This document shows, one piece after another, positions 1 to 9,470 of a stretch of DNA of 64,000 nucleotides. This DNA comes from an uncultured Christensenellaceae bacterium (GTDB taxonomy: Bacteria; Bacillota; Clostridia; Christensenellales; UBA3700): positions 54,328 through 118,327 of the forward strand of contig CAJUOU010000005.1 in the NCBI GenBank assembly GCA_910588545.1, given 5' to 3'. Every line of letters begins with the position of its first letter. Position 1 is the first letter of the stretch. The position numbers and the translations under genes are program-made. The notes beneath the pieces are model-generated. The model saw only the letters and a list, made by a program, of their open reading frames with translations. It searched no databases and was not told where the DNA came from.

Positions 1-1425
1 ATTGTAAAATTGGGTGTAAATTCAACTGATGGCATGAGTATGGCGGGGTTAACTCAAATAAGTTTGGAAGGTGTTGAACAGCTCGATTTATATTATTCTA
101 GTTATTTGCCTCAATTTTTTTATGCACTTTTAGCTCCTATTGCGCTATTTATTATGTGTGTTTGGATAGATTGGCGTACATCTTTGGTATTGCTTGCTTG
201 CGTACCATTGATACCTGTTTCAATTATCGCGGTATCTAAATATGCAAAAAAAATATTTGCAAAATATTGGGATAAGTATACATCAATGGGCGATAACTTT
301 TTGGATAATGTACAAGGATTAAAAGAATTAAAGATATTTAAAGCTGACAAAGCAGGACACGACAAAATGAATGAAAGTGCTGAAGAATTTCGTAAAATTA
401 CTATGAAAGTATTAGTCATGCAACTTGCAAGTACTACTATTATGGATTTGGTAGCTTATGGTGGTGCCGGAATAGGAATAGCACTTAGTATTTGCGGTGC
501 TATATGTTGGGGATTAAATCCTGTATCTTCTCTCTTTTTGATATTAGTTGCAGTAGAATTCTTCTTGCCACTCCGTGCATTTGGCTCTGCATTTCATATT
601 GCTATGAACGGAGCAAGTGCAGGTAAAAAAATAATTGCACTTCTAAACACTCCCGACCCTGTATGGGGAAATGAAAAAGTCAGCGAAACAACTATCAAAT
701 TAAATAATATTACTTTTTCTTATGATGGCAAACGTGATGTATTAAAAGGTATTGATATGAATTTTCCTAAAAAAGGTATGACAGCTATAGTTGGAGAAAG
801 CGGCTCTGGGAAAAGCACTATAGTCAATATGATTGTTGGAGCACTGCGTCCAAAAAGCGGTAATATAAACATTGGAAATGTTCGATTAGAAAATCTTAAT
901 AGAGACAATTATTACTCGCATTTATCGGTTGTAAGTTATAATACCTATATTTTTAACCAAACTGTAAGAGAAAATTTTTTATTAGCAAACAGCAGTGCAA
1001 CAGATGAGCAGATTTTTGATGCATTAAAGCTTGTAAATCTTGAAGAATTTATAAAAAATAATGGTGGATTAGATAAAATTATATCTGAAGACGGAGGAAA
1101 TATTTCAGGTGGACAAAAACAGCGTCTAGCACTTGCAGTTAATTTGGTGGCTAATAAAGATATATATATTTTTGATGAAGCAACTAGTAATATAGATATC
1201 GAAAGTGAAGCGATTATAATGCAAAATATAAAAGCATTATCCAAAGATAAAAGCGTTATTGTAATATCACATAGGTTAGCAAATGTAGTTAGTGCAGATA
1301 ATATATATTTTATGCAAAACGGACAAATAAAAGAATATGGAACGCATACCACGTTGATGGCAAATAAAAATGGTTATGAAAAATTATATTCAACACAAAA
1401 AGAACTAGAGGAGGGGTATGTATGA
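1..1425 (+). CDS. ABC transporter permease/ATPase half-transporter (5' partial)
   Basis: The reading frame is open from the first base, so the gene starts upstream of the window; the visible 474 codons lack roughly the first 100 residues of a usual 570-590-residue protein. Membrane segments of an exporter-type ABC transmembrane domain come first. They are followed by an ATPase domain with Walker A GESGSGKST (about base 796), signature ISGGQKQR (about base 1108) and Walker B IFDEATSNID. The stop overlaps the next start (ATGA), and the partner is a second half-transporter of the same design, so the pair very probably forms a heterodimer. Exporter-fold pairs of this kind are known both as exporters and, in YbtPQ/IrtAB, as importers of metal-siderophores. 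Linkage to an ECF importer favours an uptake system, but the substrate is not determined. Confidence 0.9.
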   Translation: MVKLGVNSTDGMSMAGLTQISLEGVEQLDLYYSSYLPQFFYALLAPIALFIMCVWIDWRTSLVLLACVPLIPVSIIAVSKYAKKIFAKYWDKYTSMGDNFLDNVQGLKELKIFKADKAGHDKMNESAEEFRKITMKVLVMQLASTTIMDLVAYGGAGIGIALSICGAICWGLNPVSSLFLILVAVEFFLPLRAFGSAFHIAMNGASAGKKIIALLNTPDPVWGNEKVSETTIKLNNITFSYDGKRDVLKGIDMNFPKKGMTAIVGESGSGKSTIVNMIVGALRPKSGNINIGNVRLENLNRDNYYSHLSVVSYNTYIFNQTVRENFLLANSSATDEQIFDALKLVNLEEFIKNNGGLDKIISEDGGNISGGQKQRLALAVNLVANKDIYIFDEATSNIDIESEAIIMQNIKALSKDKSVIVISHRLANVVSADNIYFMQNGQIKEYGTHTTLMANKNGYEKLYSTQKELEEGYV

Positions 1426-3179
1426 TTAGCAAGACTTTAAAAGAAAATAGTCATAATAAAAAGTTAGACAATATTAATAAAAGTACCCCTACAATAAACA
1501 ATGTAAAGCGTAGAAGTGGTGCAAAAATAATGGCAAACCTTATATTATTACTTGGCTCTTTGGGATTTATAATGCTTTTGGCAGTAATAAACGGTAGCTT
1601 TGGATTTGTTTGCGCTATGGGTGTAACTGTTTTTGGTGCAATAGGCATTGCAAAGATAATAGGGGAAACAATTACAATGTCTTATGGACTTATAATCGGG
1701 CTTATTATAAGCTGTGGTGTATTGCGTGGTATATTGCGTTACTTTGAACAATACAGCAATCACTATATTGCGTTTAAGCTTTTGGCAGTTTTGAGAGATA
1801 AAATATTTGGAGCACTTAGGGTGTTGTGTCCAGCAAAACTTGAAAGTAAGCAAAAAGGAAATATTATTGCAATGATTACATCCGATATTGAAACTTTGGA
1901 AGTTTTTTATGCACATACAATATCTCCTATTTGTATTGCTGTGCTAGTGTCAATATCTGTAATAATATTTGTTGGAATTATATCAAGCTGGTATCTTGCG
2001 ATAGTAGCAGTATTAGGATACACAATTATTGGTATTGCTTTGCCTTTGGTTTTATCACGTAAAATAAAAGAAAGTGGGGTAAAGTATCGTGAAGAATTTG
2101 CTTCCTTTAATGGATATTTTTTAGATAGTATAAAAGGCATTAAAGATATTGTTTTTAATAATGCAGGTGCAGAAAGAGAAACAGAGGTAAATCGCCGTAG
2201 TGTATTATTGCTTAGTGAAACGAAGAAAATGAAACATAGTATTACAAGTGCAACTGCAATAACTGAATTTTTTGTATCTTTATTTATCATTATTACACTA
2301 GTTGTTGGAATTGTGTTGGTTTATTGCAATATTCTTTCTATTGGTAAAATGATAATTGGTGTGGTTACTGTATTTAGTTCTTTTGGTCCTGTTATTGCAC
2401 TTTCTGCATTACCCGGCAATTTAACTCAAACTTTTGCAAGTGGTGATAGAGTTTTAAATTTATTAGAAGAAAAGCCTGTTGTAGAAGAAATAAAAGATGG
2501 TAAAAGTCTTGAATATGAAAAATTGAATGTAAATGACCTATCCTTTTCTTATGATAATAATATTGAAGTACTTAAGGATATAAAAATGAGTGCAGAAAAA
2601 GGGGAGATTGTTGGAATTATTGGGGAAAGTGGCTCAGGAAAATCAACTTTTTTAAAATTATTACTTAGATTTTGGCAAAAAGAGAAAGGTACTATTGCAT
2701 ATAATGGGATTGATATTGACAAAATAAATTCTGAAAATCTGCTTGATTTTGTTACAATGGTTAGCCAAAACACTTATTTATTTAATGAAAGCATAGAATA
2801 TAATTTACGGATTGCAAAACCTACTGCTACTTATGAGGAATTAAAAAATGCTTGTGAAATGGCATCTATTCATGATTTTATAATGACATTGCCTGAAGGC
2901 TATCAAACAAAGGTCGGCTCTTCTGGAGACAATTTATCTGCAGGCGAAAAACAACGTATTGGACTAGCCAGAGCGTTTTTAAAAGGTTCAGAACTTATCC
3001 TTTTGGATGAACCGACTAGTAATGTGGATAGCATAAATGAAGGAATAATTTTAAAAGCTTTAAAGGAACAGAAAAATAAAAAAAGTATAATATTGGTGTC
3101 ACATCGTGAATCTACTATGGCGGTAGCAGATAGAATATATAAAGTAGAAAATGGTTTAATGAAGGAGATAAAAGCATGA
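1422..3179 (+). CDS. ABC transporter permease/ATPase half-transporter, partner of the upstream gene
   Basis: A full-length 585-residue half-transporter. A basic, Asn/Lys-rich N-terminal stretch of about 35 residues precedes six predicted membrane spans (about residues 37-330). The C-terminal ATPase has Walker A GESGSGKST, signature LSAGEKQR and Walker B LILLDEPTSNVD. The signature has Ala where the upstream partner has Gly, a mild asymmetry between the two ATP sites. The start sits inside the upstream stop (ATGA) with a strong GAGGAGGGG ribosome binding site, and the end overlaps the S-component gene in the same way, so the operon is translationally coupled. Family membership is clear. Direction of transport and substrate are inferred only from the neighbouring ECF genes. 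Confidence 0.9.
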   Translation: MISKTLKENSHNKKLDNINKSTPTINNVKRRSGAKIMANLILLLGSLGFIMLLAVINGSFGFVCAMGVTVFGAIGIAKIIGETITMSYGLIIGLIISCGVLRGILRYFEQYSNHYIAFKLLAVLRDKIFGALRVLCPAKLESKQKGNIIAMITSDIETLEVFYAHTISPICIAVLVSISVIIFVGIISSWYLAIVAVLGYTIIGIALPLVLSRKIKESGVKYREEFASFNGYFLDSIKGIKDIVFNNAGAERETEVNRRSVLLLSETKKMKHSITSATAITEFFVSLFIIITLVVGIVLVYCNILSIGKMIIGVVTVFSSFGPVIALSALPGNLTQTFASGDRVLNLLEEKPVVEEIKDGKSLEYEKLNVNDLSFSYDNNIEVLKDIKMSAEKGEIVGIIGESGSGKSTFLKLLLRFWQKEKGTIAYNGIDIDKINSENLLDFVTMVSQNTYLFNESIEYNLRIAKPTATYEELKNACEMASIHDFIMTLPEGYQTKVGSSGDNLSAGEKQRIGLARAFLKGSELILLDEPTSNVDSINEGIILKALKEQKNKKSIILVSHRESTMAVADRIYKVENGLMKEIKA

Positions 3180-3847
3180 CCACAAGAGAAAAGGCAATAG
3201 CGGAACTTGTCAATTTTTTTAAAGAAGAAAACAGTGTTGAGTTACTTGCAACAAGTGTTTCTGATGAGAAAAAAAGTTCAAATAAGATTTTTCGAAAATA
3301 CAAGATTAAAGATATAGTTTTTCTTGCTATAATTACAGCGTGCACACTTGTTACAGGTGCTATAATGCCACTTCTTACGAGTGTACCATTGTTTGGAATT
3401 ATACAGTTAGGACTAGGTATTCAATTTTCTTTGTTCCCTGTTATTGGAATGATGAAAGTCAGAAAACCTTTTGCATTGGTCTTGCAATCTATATTTATAT
3501 CTATATTTTTAGTATTTATGTTCCCGCCTATGCTGTTATTAATTGCTTGTGCTATAGTAATAGAAATATTGGTTTTATTGATTTTTAGAGGTTATAAAAA
3601 CGATTGGGCATGTGTGTTTGCCGGAACTTTATATATGCCAATGACTATACCGCTTTTATATATGTACTACAATTTATTTTATACGGTCAGTGGTAATGAA
3701 AAATCTGCAGTATCAATGTTTATAGGAGCCAATAATGTTGGCTTGATTATAGGAATGACATTAGCTGTAATGCTCGTGTGTTTTATTGGCTCGGTAATAG
3801 GTTTGATAGTAGCCAAAGAATTAAAAAAGGCAGGTAAATTGAAATAA
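3176..3847 (+). CDS. ECF transporter S component, MptD/Trep_Strep-like
   Basis: A 223-residue very hydrophobic protein with about five to six membrane spans after a polar 45-residue N-terminus. Its size and its place directly before an EcfT-like and a double-ATPase gene identify it as the substrate-binding S component of an energy-coupling-factor importer. The sequence resembles the MptD/Trep_Strep type rather than the known riboflavin, thiamine, biotin or cobalt S components, although that family assignment is from recall. It overlaps both neighbours (ATGA upstream, TAATG downstream). The substrate is unknown; association with YbtPQ-like half-transporters suggests a metal chelate, haem or another cofactor. 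An AAGGAG ribosome binding site supports the start. Confidence 0.75.
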   Translation: MTTREKAIAELVNFFKEENSVELLATSVSDEKKSSNKIFRKYKIKDIVFLAIITACTLVTGAIMPLLTSVPLFGIIQLGLGIQFSLFPVIGMMKVRKPFALVLQSIFISIFLVFMFPPMLLLIACAIVIEILVLLIFRGYKNDWACVFAGTLYMPMTIPLLYMYYNLFYTVSGNEKSAVSMFIGANNVGLIIGMTLAVMLVCFIGSVIGLIVAKELKKAGKLK

Positions 3848-4524
3848 TGAGTTTTTTACAATATAAGAAAAATTTAAATCCTATCGTTGCGTTGATTTCC
3901 ACATTGATTATTATGGTATTTGGACTAGTCATGTCAACAAAAACAGAATGTTCTTATTTTTTAATTGGAACAACTTTATGGTTAGTACTTTTTGGTTGCT
4001 ATAAGCAACTTTACAAACTTTTAATAGTTTTTATTTTATTTGGTGGATTTTTTGCAATTATTGCATACTTTACTATGGGTAGGAATTTGTCAGCAGCAAT
4101 CTCAATGTTAAATCGCTTTGGAACTGTTTTTCTTGCAATAGTACCTAGCACAAGTATACAAGCTGTTGCAATGACCAGAAATTTGTCACAGATAAAAGTG
4201 CCACGTTACATAACTTTAGGAATGCTTATTACAATGTCTTTTATACCTGTCTTAAAAGTAGAAATCAAGCGTGTCCGTGAAGCCATGAAAACTCGTGGTG
4301 CGGGGAGTTTATTAAATCCTAAAATATTTTATCGTGCATTTTTGATTCCATTAGTGACAAGAATAGTTGATATTTCGGATACTCTTTCTCTTTCAGTTGA
4401 AACACGGGGTTTTACAAGTGGAAAAAGCAAATATACAATTTATAAAAAGGAAACAATTAATATTTTAGATATTATGTATTTATTGGGATTTGTTGTAAGT
4501 ATTGTTTTAATGGTGGTTTTATGA
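3847..4524 (+). CDS. ECF transporter T component (EcfT-like)
   Basis: A 225-residue membrane protein with about five spans and a cytoplasmic coupling region. Two short x-R-G motifs typical of EcfT are present, TRGA (in MKTRGAGSLL) and TRGF (in VETRGFTSG); in the family these helices dock into the two ATPases. It overlaps the S-component stop by one base (TAATG) and the ATPase start by four (ATGA). It is expected to join the S component to the double ATPase encoded next. The second motif region is basic, consistent with a cytoplasmic location. This dedicated T protein suggests a group I ECF system serving a single S component. Confidence 0.85.
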   Translation: MSFLQYKKNLNPIVALISTLIIMVFGLVMSTKTECSYFLIGTTLWLVLFGCYKQLYKLLIVFILFGGFFAIIAYFTMGRNLSAAISMLNRFGTVFLAIVPSTSIQAVAMTRNLSQIKVPRYITLGMLITMSFIPVLKVEIKRVREAMKTRGAGSLLNPKIFYRAFLIPLVTRIVDISDTLSLSVETRGFTSGKSKYTIYKKETINILDIMYLLGFVVSIVLMVVL

Positions 4525-5942
4525 AAGCTATAGAATTAAAAAATGTAAGTTTTACATATAGTGGTTTTAATACAAAAGTATTAAATAATATCGATTTTCA
4601 TGTGGATTATGGCGAAGTTGCGTTACTTTCAGGTTTTTCTGGAGAAGGTAAAAGCACTCTTATCTCAATAATTTCCGGAATCATACCCAATATAATTTCG
4701 GGAGTAATTAGTGGAGAAGTTTTGATTGATGGCAAATCAATTAAAGGAAAAAAAATGTCACAAGTTTGCCACAAGGTTGGTATAGTTTTACAAAACGCCG
4801 ACAATCAAATTATACATAAAATTGTTGAAGATGAAATTGCTTTTGGTTGTGAGAATTTTGCAATTCCCGCAGATAAAATCAGTAAACAGATTGATAGAGT
4901 TTGTACTATAGTGGAGCTTGATAAAAAGGCTGGCACACATGCGCTTTCCGGGGGTGAAAAACAAAGGCTAATCACTGCCTCGGCACTTGCGACAGGTCAA
5001 AAAATACTTGTCCTTGATGAGCCACTTGCTAATTTGGATGTAATAAGCGCAAATCTTTTAATGGATACTATGCAAGCTTTAGCAAAAGCAGGATATGCTG
5101 TTTTAGTTGTAGAACATAGATTGGATATGGTACTGCCATTTGTAGATACTGTTTGGAATATTTGTTCAGGCAAAGTTGAAAAAGTGGAAAATAAACAAGA
5201 ATATTTGCGATCTCAGGCAATAAAAATAAACGATACATCAATAAATTGTAAGCAAAATAAAAAAATTATTCAAGTTAATCAGCTTGCATTTTCAATAAAA
5301 AATAAACAAATATTAAAAGATATTAGCTTTGACATTTATGATGGCGAACGTTTATTGCTACTTGGAGAAAACGGCTCGGGTAAGACGACAATACTAAGAC
5401 TGCTTTCAAGATTAAATAAACCAACAGGTGGAAATATTCAGCAAATGATTAACCCTAAGTTAAAAAATAATTATCACGGAAAAAAATGGTTTAAGGATAT
5501 TGGCATCGTGTATCAAAATCCAAACTATCAACTATTTATGCCAACAGTGGAAAAAGAAGTAGCTTTTAATGCAATAAGCATGGAATATGCTAATGAGATT
5601 ATTAAAATGTTTGGCTTAGAACATATAAAAAACAGACATCCACAATCGCTTTCGGAAGGTCAAAAACGTAGAGTGTCTATAGCAGCAGTTGTTGCAGGAG
5701 CTCCGAAAGTACTTTTTTTAGATGAGCCGACAGTTGGACAGGATTATAATGGTTTGTGTGAATTGGTAAGCATTTTAAATGAATTACATAACAAGAGCGG
5801 AAATACAATGATTACAATTACTCATGATATGAGATGTGCTGAAGCATTGTGTGATAGGGCAATACTAATTGAAAATGGCGTTATTAAAAATCAAGGAGAT
5901 AAATCATTTGTAAAAAAATATTTTTCGGATAAAATAATATAG
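4521..5942 (+). CDS. ECF transporter fused double ATPase (A-A')
   Basis: A 473-residue protein with two complete ABC ATPase domains in tandem. Domain one (about residues 1-225) has Walker A GFSGEGKST, signature LSGGEKQR and Walker B LVLDEPLANLD. Domain two (about 245-473) has Walker A GENGSGKTT, signature LSEGQKRR and Walker B LFLDEPTVGQD. This covers both ATPases of an ECF importer in one chain, as in many group I systems. The second signature (SEGQ instead of SGGQ) is slightly unusual. It is the last gene of the operon. No convincing intrinsic terminator is visible after it; the next 100 bases are AT-rich up to the promoter of the P-type ATPase. Confidence 0.9.
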   Translation: MKAIELKNVSFTYSGFNTKVLNNIDFHVDYGEVALLSGFSGEGKSTLISIISGIIPNIISGVISGEVLIDGKSIKGKKMSQVCHKVGIVLQNADNQIIHKIVEDEIAFGCENFAIPADKISKQIDRVCTIVELDKKAGTHALSGGEKQRLITASALATGQKILVLDEPLANLDVISANLLMDTMQALAKAGYAVLVVEHRLDMVLPFVDTVWNICSGKVEKVENKQEYLRSQAIKINDTSINCKQNKKIIQVNQLAFSIKNKQILKDISFDIYDGERLLLLGENGSGKTTILRLLSRLNKPTGGNIQQMINPKLKNNYHGKKWFKDIGIVYQNPNYQLFMPTVEKEVAFNAISMEYANEIIKMFGLEHIKNRHPQSLSEGQKRRVSIAAVVAGAPKVLFLDEPTVGQDYNGLCELVSILNELHNKSGNTMITITHDMRCAEALCDRAILIENGVIKNQGDKSFVKKYFSDKII

Positions 5943-6044
5943 TATTTTTTTTACTTACGATTAGGAAACATCGTTTTTATTTTATCAAAAAAGATTATAA
6001 ACATAAAAAACTACAAATTTTAATAAAAAAGTAAAAGTTTAGGG

Positions 6045-6074
6045 TTGACATCTGCTTTATTATAATGTTATAAT
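6045..6074 (+). promoter_or_regulatory. Promoter of the riboswitch-controlled P-type ATPase
   Basis: TTGACA and TATAAT are both perfect and separated by 18 bases. A start near base 6081 gives a leader of about 220 nucleotides that holds the riboswitch and terminator described next. Confidence 0.8.
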
Positions 6075-6146
6075 TGAAAAGTAATATAATATCGGTAAAT
6101 AAATTATATTGCAACTTTAATATTAATATATTATTACAACTGAATA

Positions 6147-6233
6147 TTAAAGGGAGTAGTTTAGGTATACTATCAACAAACCCGCTGTAAAAGGCTGGTA
6201 GTATACGCCAAATTTTTGGTTACAAGACTTTTT
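6147..6233 (+). promoter_or_regulatory. yybP-ykoY (Mn2+-sensing) riboswitch aptamer
   Basis: The leader carries the two signature segments of the yybP-ykoY family: AAAGGGAGTAG at the 5' side and ACAAGACTTT at the 3' side. They are bridged by a long helix in which GTATACTATC pairs with GGTAGTATAC. The outer AAAG/CTTT bases form the closing stem. The family senses Mn2+ and commonly sits before Mn2+/Ca2+ P-type ATPases such as Lactococcus YoaB, which fits the gene below. The 3' end of the aptamer overlaps the left arm of the terminator, giving the usual on/off arrangement: metal binding should free transcription. Confidence 0.85.
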
Positions 6234-6277
6234 ATACTATGGCAAATGGCTTAAGGTATAAAAGGTCTTTTTTGTTT
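6224..6277 (+). terminator. Riboswitch expression-platform terminator
   Basis: AAGACTTTTTATAC pairs with GTATAAAAGGTCTT (14 pairs, one G-U) across an 18-base loop and is followed by a T-rich run. The left arm uses bases that also close the aptamer, so aptamer and terminator exclude each other. Confidence 0.85.
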
Positions 6278-6300
6278 AAAAATTCTTTAGGAGTATGACG

Positions 6301-8967
6301 ATGAGTTTGTTTAACAAAGAGAAAGATTTTGTTTTGATGGAAATGCAGTCTTCTTTAAACGGTTTGAGCAGTGCCGAAAGTAAAGCAAGGTTGGAAAAGT
6401 ACGGGGAAAATAAGCTGACCGAGAAAAAGAAAAAAAGTGCAATTATTGTTTTTTTGGAGCAGTTTAAAGATTTGCTTGTAATTATTTTGCTAATTGCTGC
6501 AATAATCAGTGGCGCAACAGGCGAATGGGCAGGTATGGGCGTAATTTTTGCGGTAATCATAATGAACGCCATTTTGGGTACTGTGCAGTATTTAAAGGCG
6601 GAAAAATCACTTGATGCACTAAAAAAACTATCTGCACCGAGTGCTAAGGTTTTGCGCGACGGCGAAGTTGTAACTATCCCGTCCGAGCAAGTGACTGTCG
6701 GGGATATTATCGTTTTGGAAGCAGGCGATTTGATTGTAGCTGACGGAAGAATAATCGAAAATTACAGTTTGCAAGTGAACGAAAGCTCGCTTACGGGGGA
6801 GTCGACAGCTGTTGAAAAGACAGATGTGGCTTTGGAGGGCGAAAACATTGCCTTGGGCGACCAAATCAATATGGTGTTTAGCGGCTCGCTTGTTACATAC
6901 GGTAGGGCTATTATGGTAGTCACAAGTGTGGGTATGCAAACGGAAATAGGAAAAATCGCAACTTTAATGAACGAAACAGGAGAAAAGCTGACTCCTCTTC
7001 AAAAAAGTTTAAACAAATTCAGCCAAATGCTTGCTATCATCATTATGGTAATAAGCGTTATTGTATTCGGGCTTACATTATGGCGTAATTTTGATGCGGG
7101 CAATGTGCTAAAGTCGGTGCTTAACTCGTTTACATTTGCAATAGCCTTGGCAGTTGCGGCAATACCTGAGGCACTTGGCAGCATTGTAACCATTGTGCAG
7201 GCAGTAGGTACAAGCAAAATGGCAAAGCAAAATGCTATTATAAAAGACTTATCTGCGGTAGAAACTTTGGGTGCAGTAAGTGTAATTTGCTCAGACAAAA
7301 CGGGCACACTTACTCAAAATAAAATGACAACTCAAGATGTTTTTGTAAATGGTAAATTTAAGCGTGGCGAGGATATTGATAAGGCGGAGTTTGGAGAAAA
7401 TATGCTGCTACACGAAATGGTGCTTGTCAATGACAGTACTCATAGGAGTGGGGACGGAATAGGAGACCCGACGGAAATCGCACTGACCGTACTTGGCGAA
7501 AAACATGGTATTGATGAACTTGAATACCGAAAACAATATCCAAGAATTGCAGAGCTTGCATTTGACTCCGACCGAAAGCTTATGAGTATAGCAAGCGAGT
7601 ACAACGGTAAAAAGTATATGTTTACAAAAGGTGCTTTGGATGTGATTTTGGATAGGGTGGATAGCATAATCGATTGCGGTAAAATCCGTAAATTTACCCC
7701 TAATGATAAAAAAATGATTGAAAATGCAAATTTGGAGCTTTCGCAAAAAGGACTAAGGGTTTTGACCTTTGCATTTAAAGAATTTGACAAAAACACCATT
7801 TCTGCCGAAGACGAGTTTAATTATACATTTGTAGGATTGGTAAGTATGATTGACCCTCCTAGAGAAGAAAGTATCGAAGCCGTTCGCCGTGCAAAAATTG
7901 CTGGAATCAAAACAATTATGATAACAGGCGACCACAAGATAACTGCTGGAGCAATCGCAAAGCAAATAGGCATAATGGATGATGAGGATATTGCTTTGAA
8001 CGGCGTTGAACTTGACAAAATGTCCGACGAGCAGTTAAACAACATACTTGATAAAGTTACTGTTTATGCAAGAGTTTCGCCTGAAAATAAAATAAGGATA
8101 GTGGAAGCTTGGCAAAGACGCGGTAATATTGTTTCTATGACAGGCGACGGAGTAAACGATTCCCCGGCACTTAAAAAAGCAGATATCGGCGTAGCTATGG
8201 GTATTACAGGTACTGAGGTTAGTAAGGATGCCGCATCAATGATTTTAACCGACGATAATTTTGCTACTATAGTAAACAGTGTGGCAAATGGTAGATGTGT
8301 TTATAACAACATTCGAAATGCGGTAACATTTTTGCTTTCGGGCAATCTTGCGGGAATTTTTTGTATTTTGCTGACTTCCGTTATGGGCTGGAATATACCT
8401 TTTACAACTATACACTTGTTGTTTATCAATTTGTTAACAGACAGTTTGCCGGCAATAGCAATAGGTATGGAGCCCGCAGGTAGCGATTTGTTGTTGCAAA
8501 AACCGCGAAATCCTAAAGAACCGCTTTTGTCAAGAAATGTACTTTTGTTGATATTGACTCAAGGTTTATTGATATTCGGTGCTACAATGGGTGCATTCGG
8601 TTTGGGTAAGTTTGTAGGTATGAGCGATAGTTTGGCTACTACAATGTCATTTTTGACAATTACGCTTGCAAGACTTTTCCACGGCTTTAACTGCAGGGGA
8701 AGATTGAGCGTTGCAAAATTGGGCATACATACAAATTGGTATGTTGTAGGTGCTTTGGGTGTAGGTGTTTTGTTAATGTGCTTTGTTACATTTGTACCGG
8801 GATTGAATGTTTTGTTTGAAATTTCCGAGGAACTTATCACAAATCCTAAAATGATTGGATACATTGTTTTATTTGCGATTTTGCCTACTGTTGTTATTCA
8901 GCTTGCAAAAATGTCGGTGGAAGTTTACAAATCGATTAAGTCAAAACAAATTAATCAAAATACTTGA
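6301..8967 (+). CDS. P-type Ca2+/Mn2+-exporting ATPase
   Basis: An 888-residue P2-type cation ATPase. It has an N-terminal cation ATPase domain, actuator motif LTGES, phosphorylation motif CSDKTGTLT (aspartate near residue 332), hinge motif MTGDGVNDSPALKKADIG and the usual ten membrane spans. The fourth-span ion-site motif is IPEALGS (near residue 289) instead of the IPEGLPA of classic Ca2+ pumps, a variant I associate with the Mn2+/Ca2+ exporters controlled by yybP-ykoY riboswitches. With the leader present here, Mn2+ (possibly also Ca2+) efflux across the cell membrane is the best prediction. An ATG six bases earlier is only one base from the AGGAG site; this start has a spacing of seven and is preferred. 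Confidence 0.92.
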   Translation: MSLFNKEKDFVLMEMQSSLNGLSSAESKARLEKYGENKLTEKKKKSAIIVFLEQFKDLLVIILLIAAIISGATGEWAGMGVIFAVIIMNAILGTVQYLKAEKSLDALKKLSAPSAKVLRDGEVVTIPSEQVTVGDIIVLEAGDLIVADGRIIENYSLQVNESSLTGESTAVEKTDVALEGENIALGDQINMVFSGSLVTYGRAIMVVTSVGMQTEIGKIATLMNETGEKLTPLQKSLNKFSQMLAIIIMVISVIVFGLTLWRNFDAGNVLKSVLNSFTFAIALAVAAIPEALGSIVTIVQAVGTSKMAKQNAIIKDLSAVETLGAVSVICSDKTGTLTQNKMTTQDVFVNGKFKRGEDIDKAEFGENMLLHEMVLVNDSTHRSGDGIGDPTEIALTVLGEKHGIDELEYRKQYPRIAELAFDSDRKLMSIASEYNGKKYMFTKGALDVILDRVDSIIDCGKIRKFTPNDKKMIENANLELSQKGLRVLTFAFKEFDKNTISAEDEFNYTFVGLVSMIDPPREESIEAVRRAKIAGIKTIMITGDHKITAGAIAKQIGIMDDEDIALNGVELDKMSDEQLNNILDKVTVYARVSPENKIRIVEAWQRRGNIVSMTGDGVNDSPALKKADIGVAMGITGTEVSKDAASMILTDDNFATIVNSVANGRCVYNNIRNAVTFLLSGNLAGIFCILLTSVMGWNIPFTTIHLLFINLLTDSLPAIAIGMEPAGSDLLLQKPRNPKEPLLSRNVLLLILTQGLLIFGATMGAFGLGKFVGMSDSLATTMSFLTITLARLFHGFNCRGRLSVAKLGIHTNWYVVGALGVGVLLMCFVTFVPGLNVLFEISEELITNPKMIGYIVLFAILPTVVIQLAKMSVEVYKSIKSKQINQNT

Positions 8968-8991
8968 TTTAGCAAATTAATATGATATAAT
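8964..8991 (+). promoter_or_regulatory. Promoter of yqeY-queG-like pair
   Basis: TTGATT, 16-base spacer, then TATAAT preceded by TGA (extended -10). It overlaps the 3' end of the ATPase gene and stands 35 bases before the next start. Confidence 0.6.
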
Positions 8992-9026
8992 AAAAATAAT
9001 AAAATAAATAACTATGGAGAGATTTT

Positions 9027-9470
9027 ATGTTATTGGATGAAATAAGAAGCAAATTCAACGAAGCAAGAAAGACAAAGGACGACATCACAAAATCCGCATT
9101 GGAGGCAGTTATAGCAAGCGTGCTTTTAAAACAAAAAAGCGGCAAAGGCGAAGTTACTGACAGCGACGTTGTGGAGTGCGTTAGTAAAGAGATAAAAGTT
9201 CAAACGGAAATTGCCGAGCTTTACAAGGAAAAGGACATAAACACTTCAAATATAGCAAGCGGTAAAATTGCCGTACTAAAGGAATTTTTGCCTGCACAAC
9301 TTACCGAGGAGGAAGTGCTTGCATTGATAAAGGAAAAAGATATTTACGAAGATTGTTCGCCAAAAACTAAGGGTATGATAATAAAAAGTATTATGCCATT
9401 GCTTGTAGGGAAATTTGATAAAAGCAAAGTTAACGGTTTGGTGGAAGAATATCTTAAAACAAAATGCTAA
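9027..9470 (+). CDS. yqeY: GatB/YqeY domain protein
   Basis: A 147-residue protein matching the usual length of the stand-alone YqeY family. The charged N-terminal helices (LLDEIRSKFNEARKTKD) and the Lys/Glu-rich core ending in LVEEYL are typical. YqeY resembles the tail domain of GatB and is thought to interact with tRNA or the amidotransferase system, but its role is not established. It overlaps the next gene by seven bases, so the two are translationally coupled. The ribosome binding site GGAGAG lies before the start. Confidence 0.88.
   Translation: MLLDEIRSKFNEARKTKDDITKSALEAVIASVLLKQKSGKGEVTDSDVVECVSKEIKVQTEIAELYKEKDINTSNIASGKIAVLKEFLPAQLTEEEVLALIKEKDIYEDCSPKTKGMIIKSIMPLLVGKFDKSKVNGLVEEYLKTKC

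Noticed and set aside
3340..3588. 82-codon frame inside the ECF S-component gene
   Set aside because: Shadow in another frame of a well-supported gene, without its own ribosome binding site.
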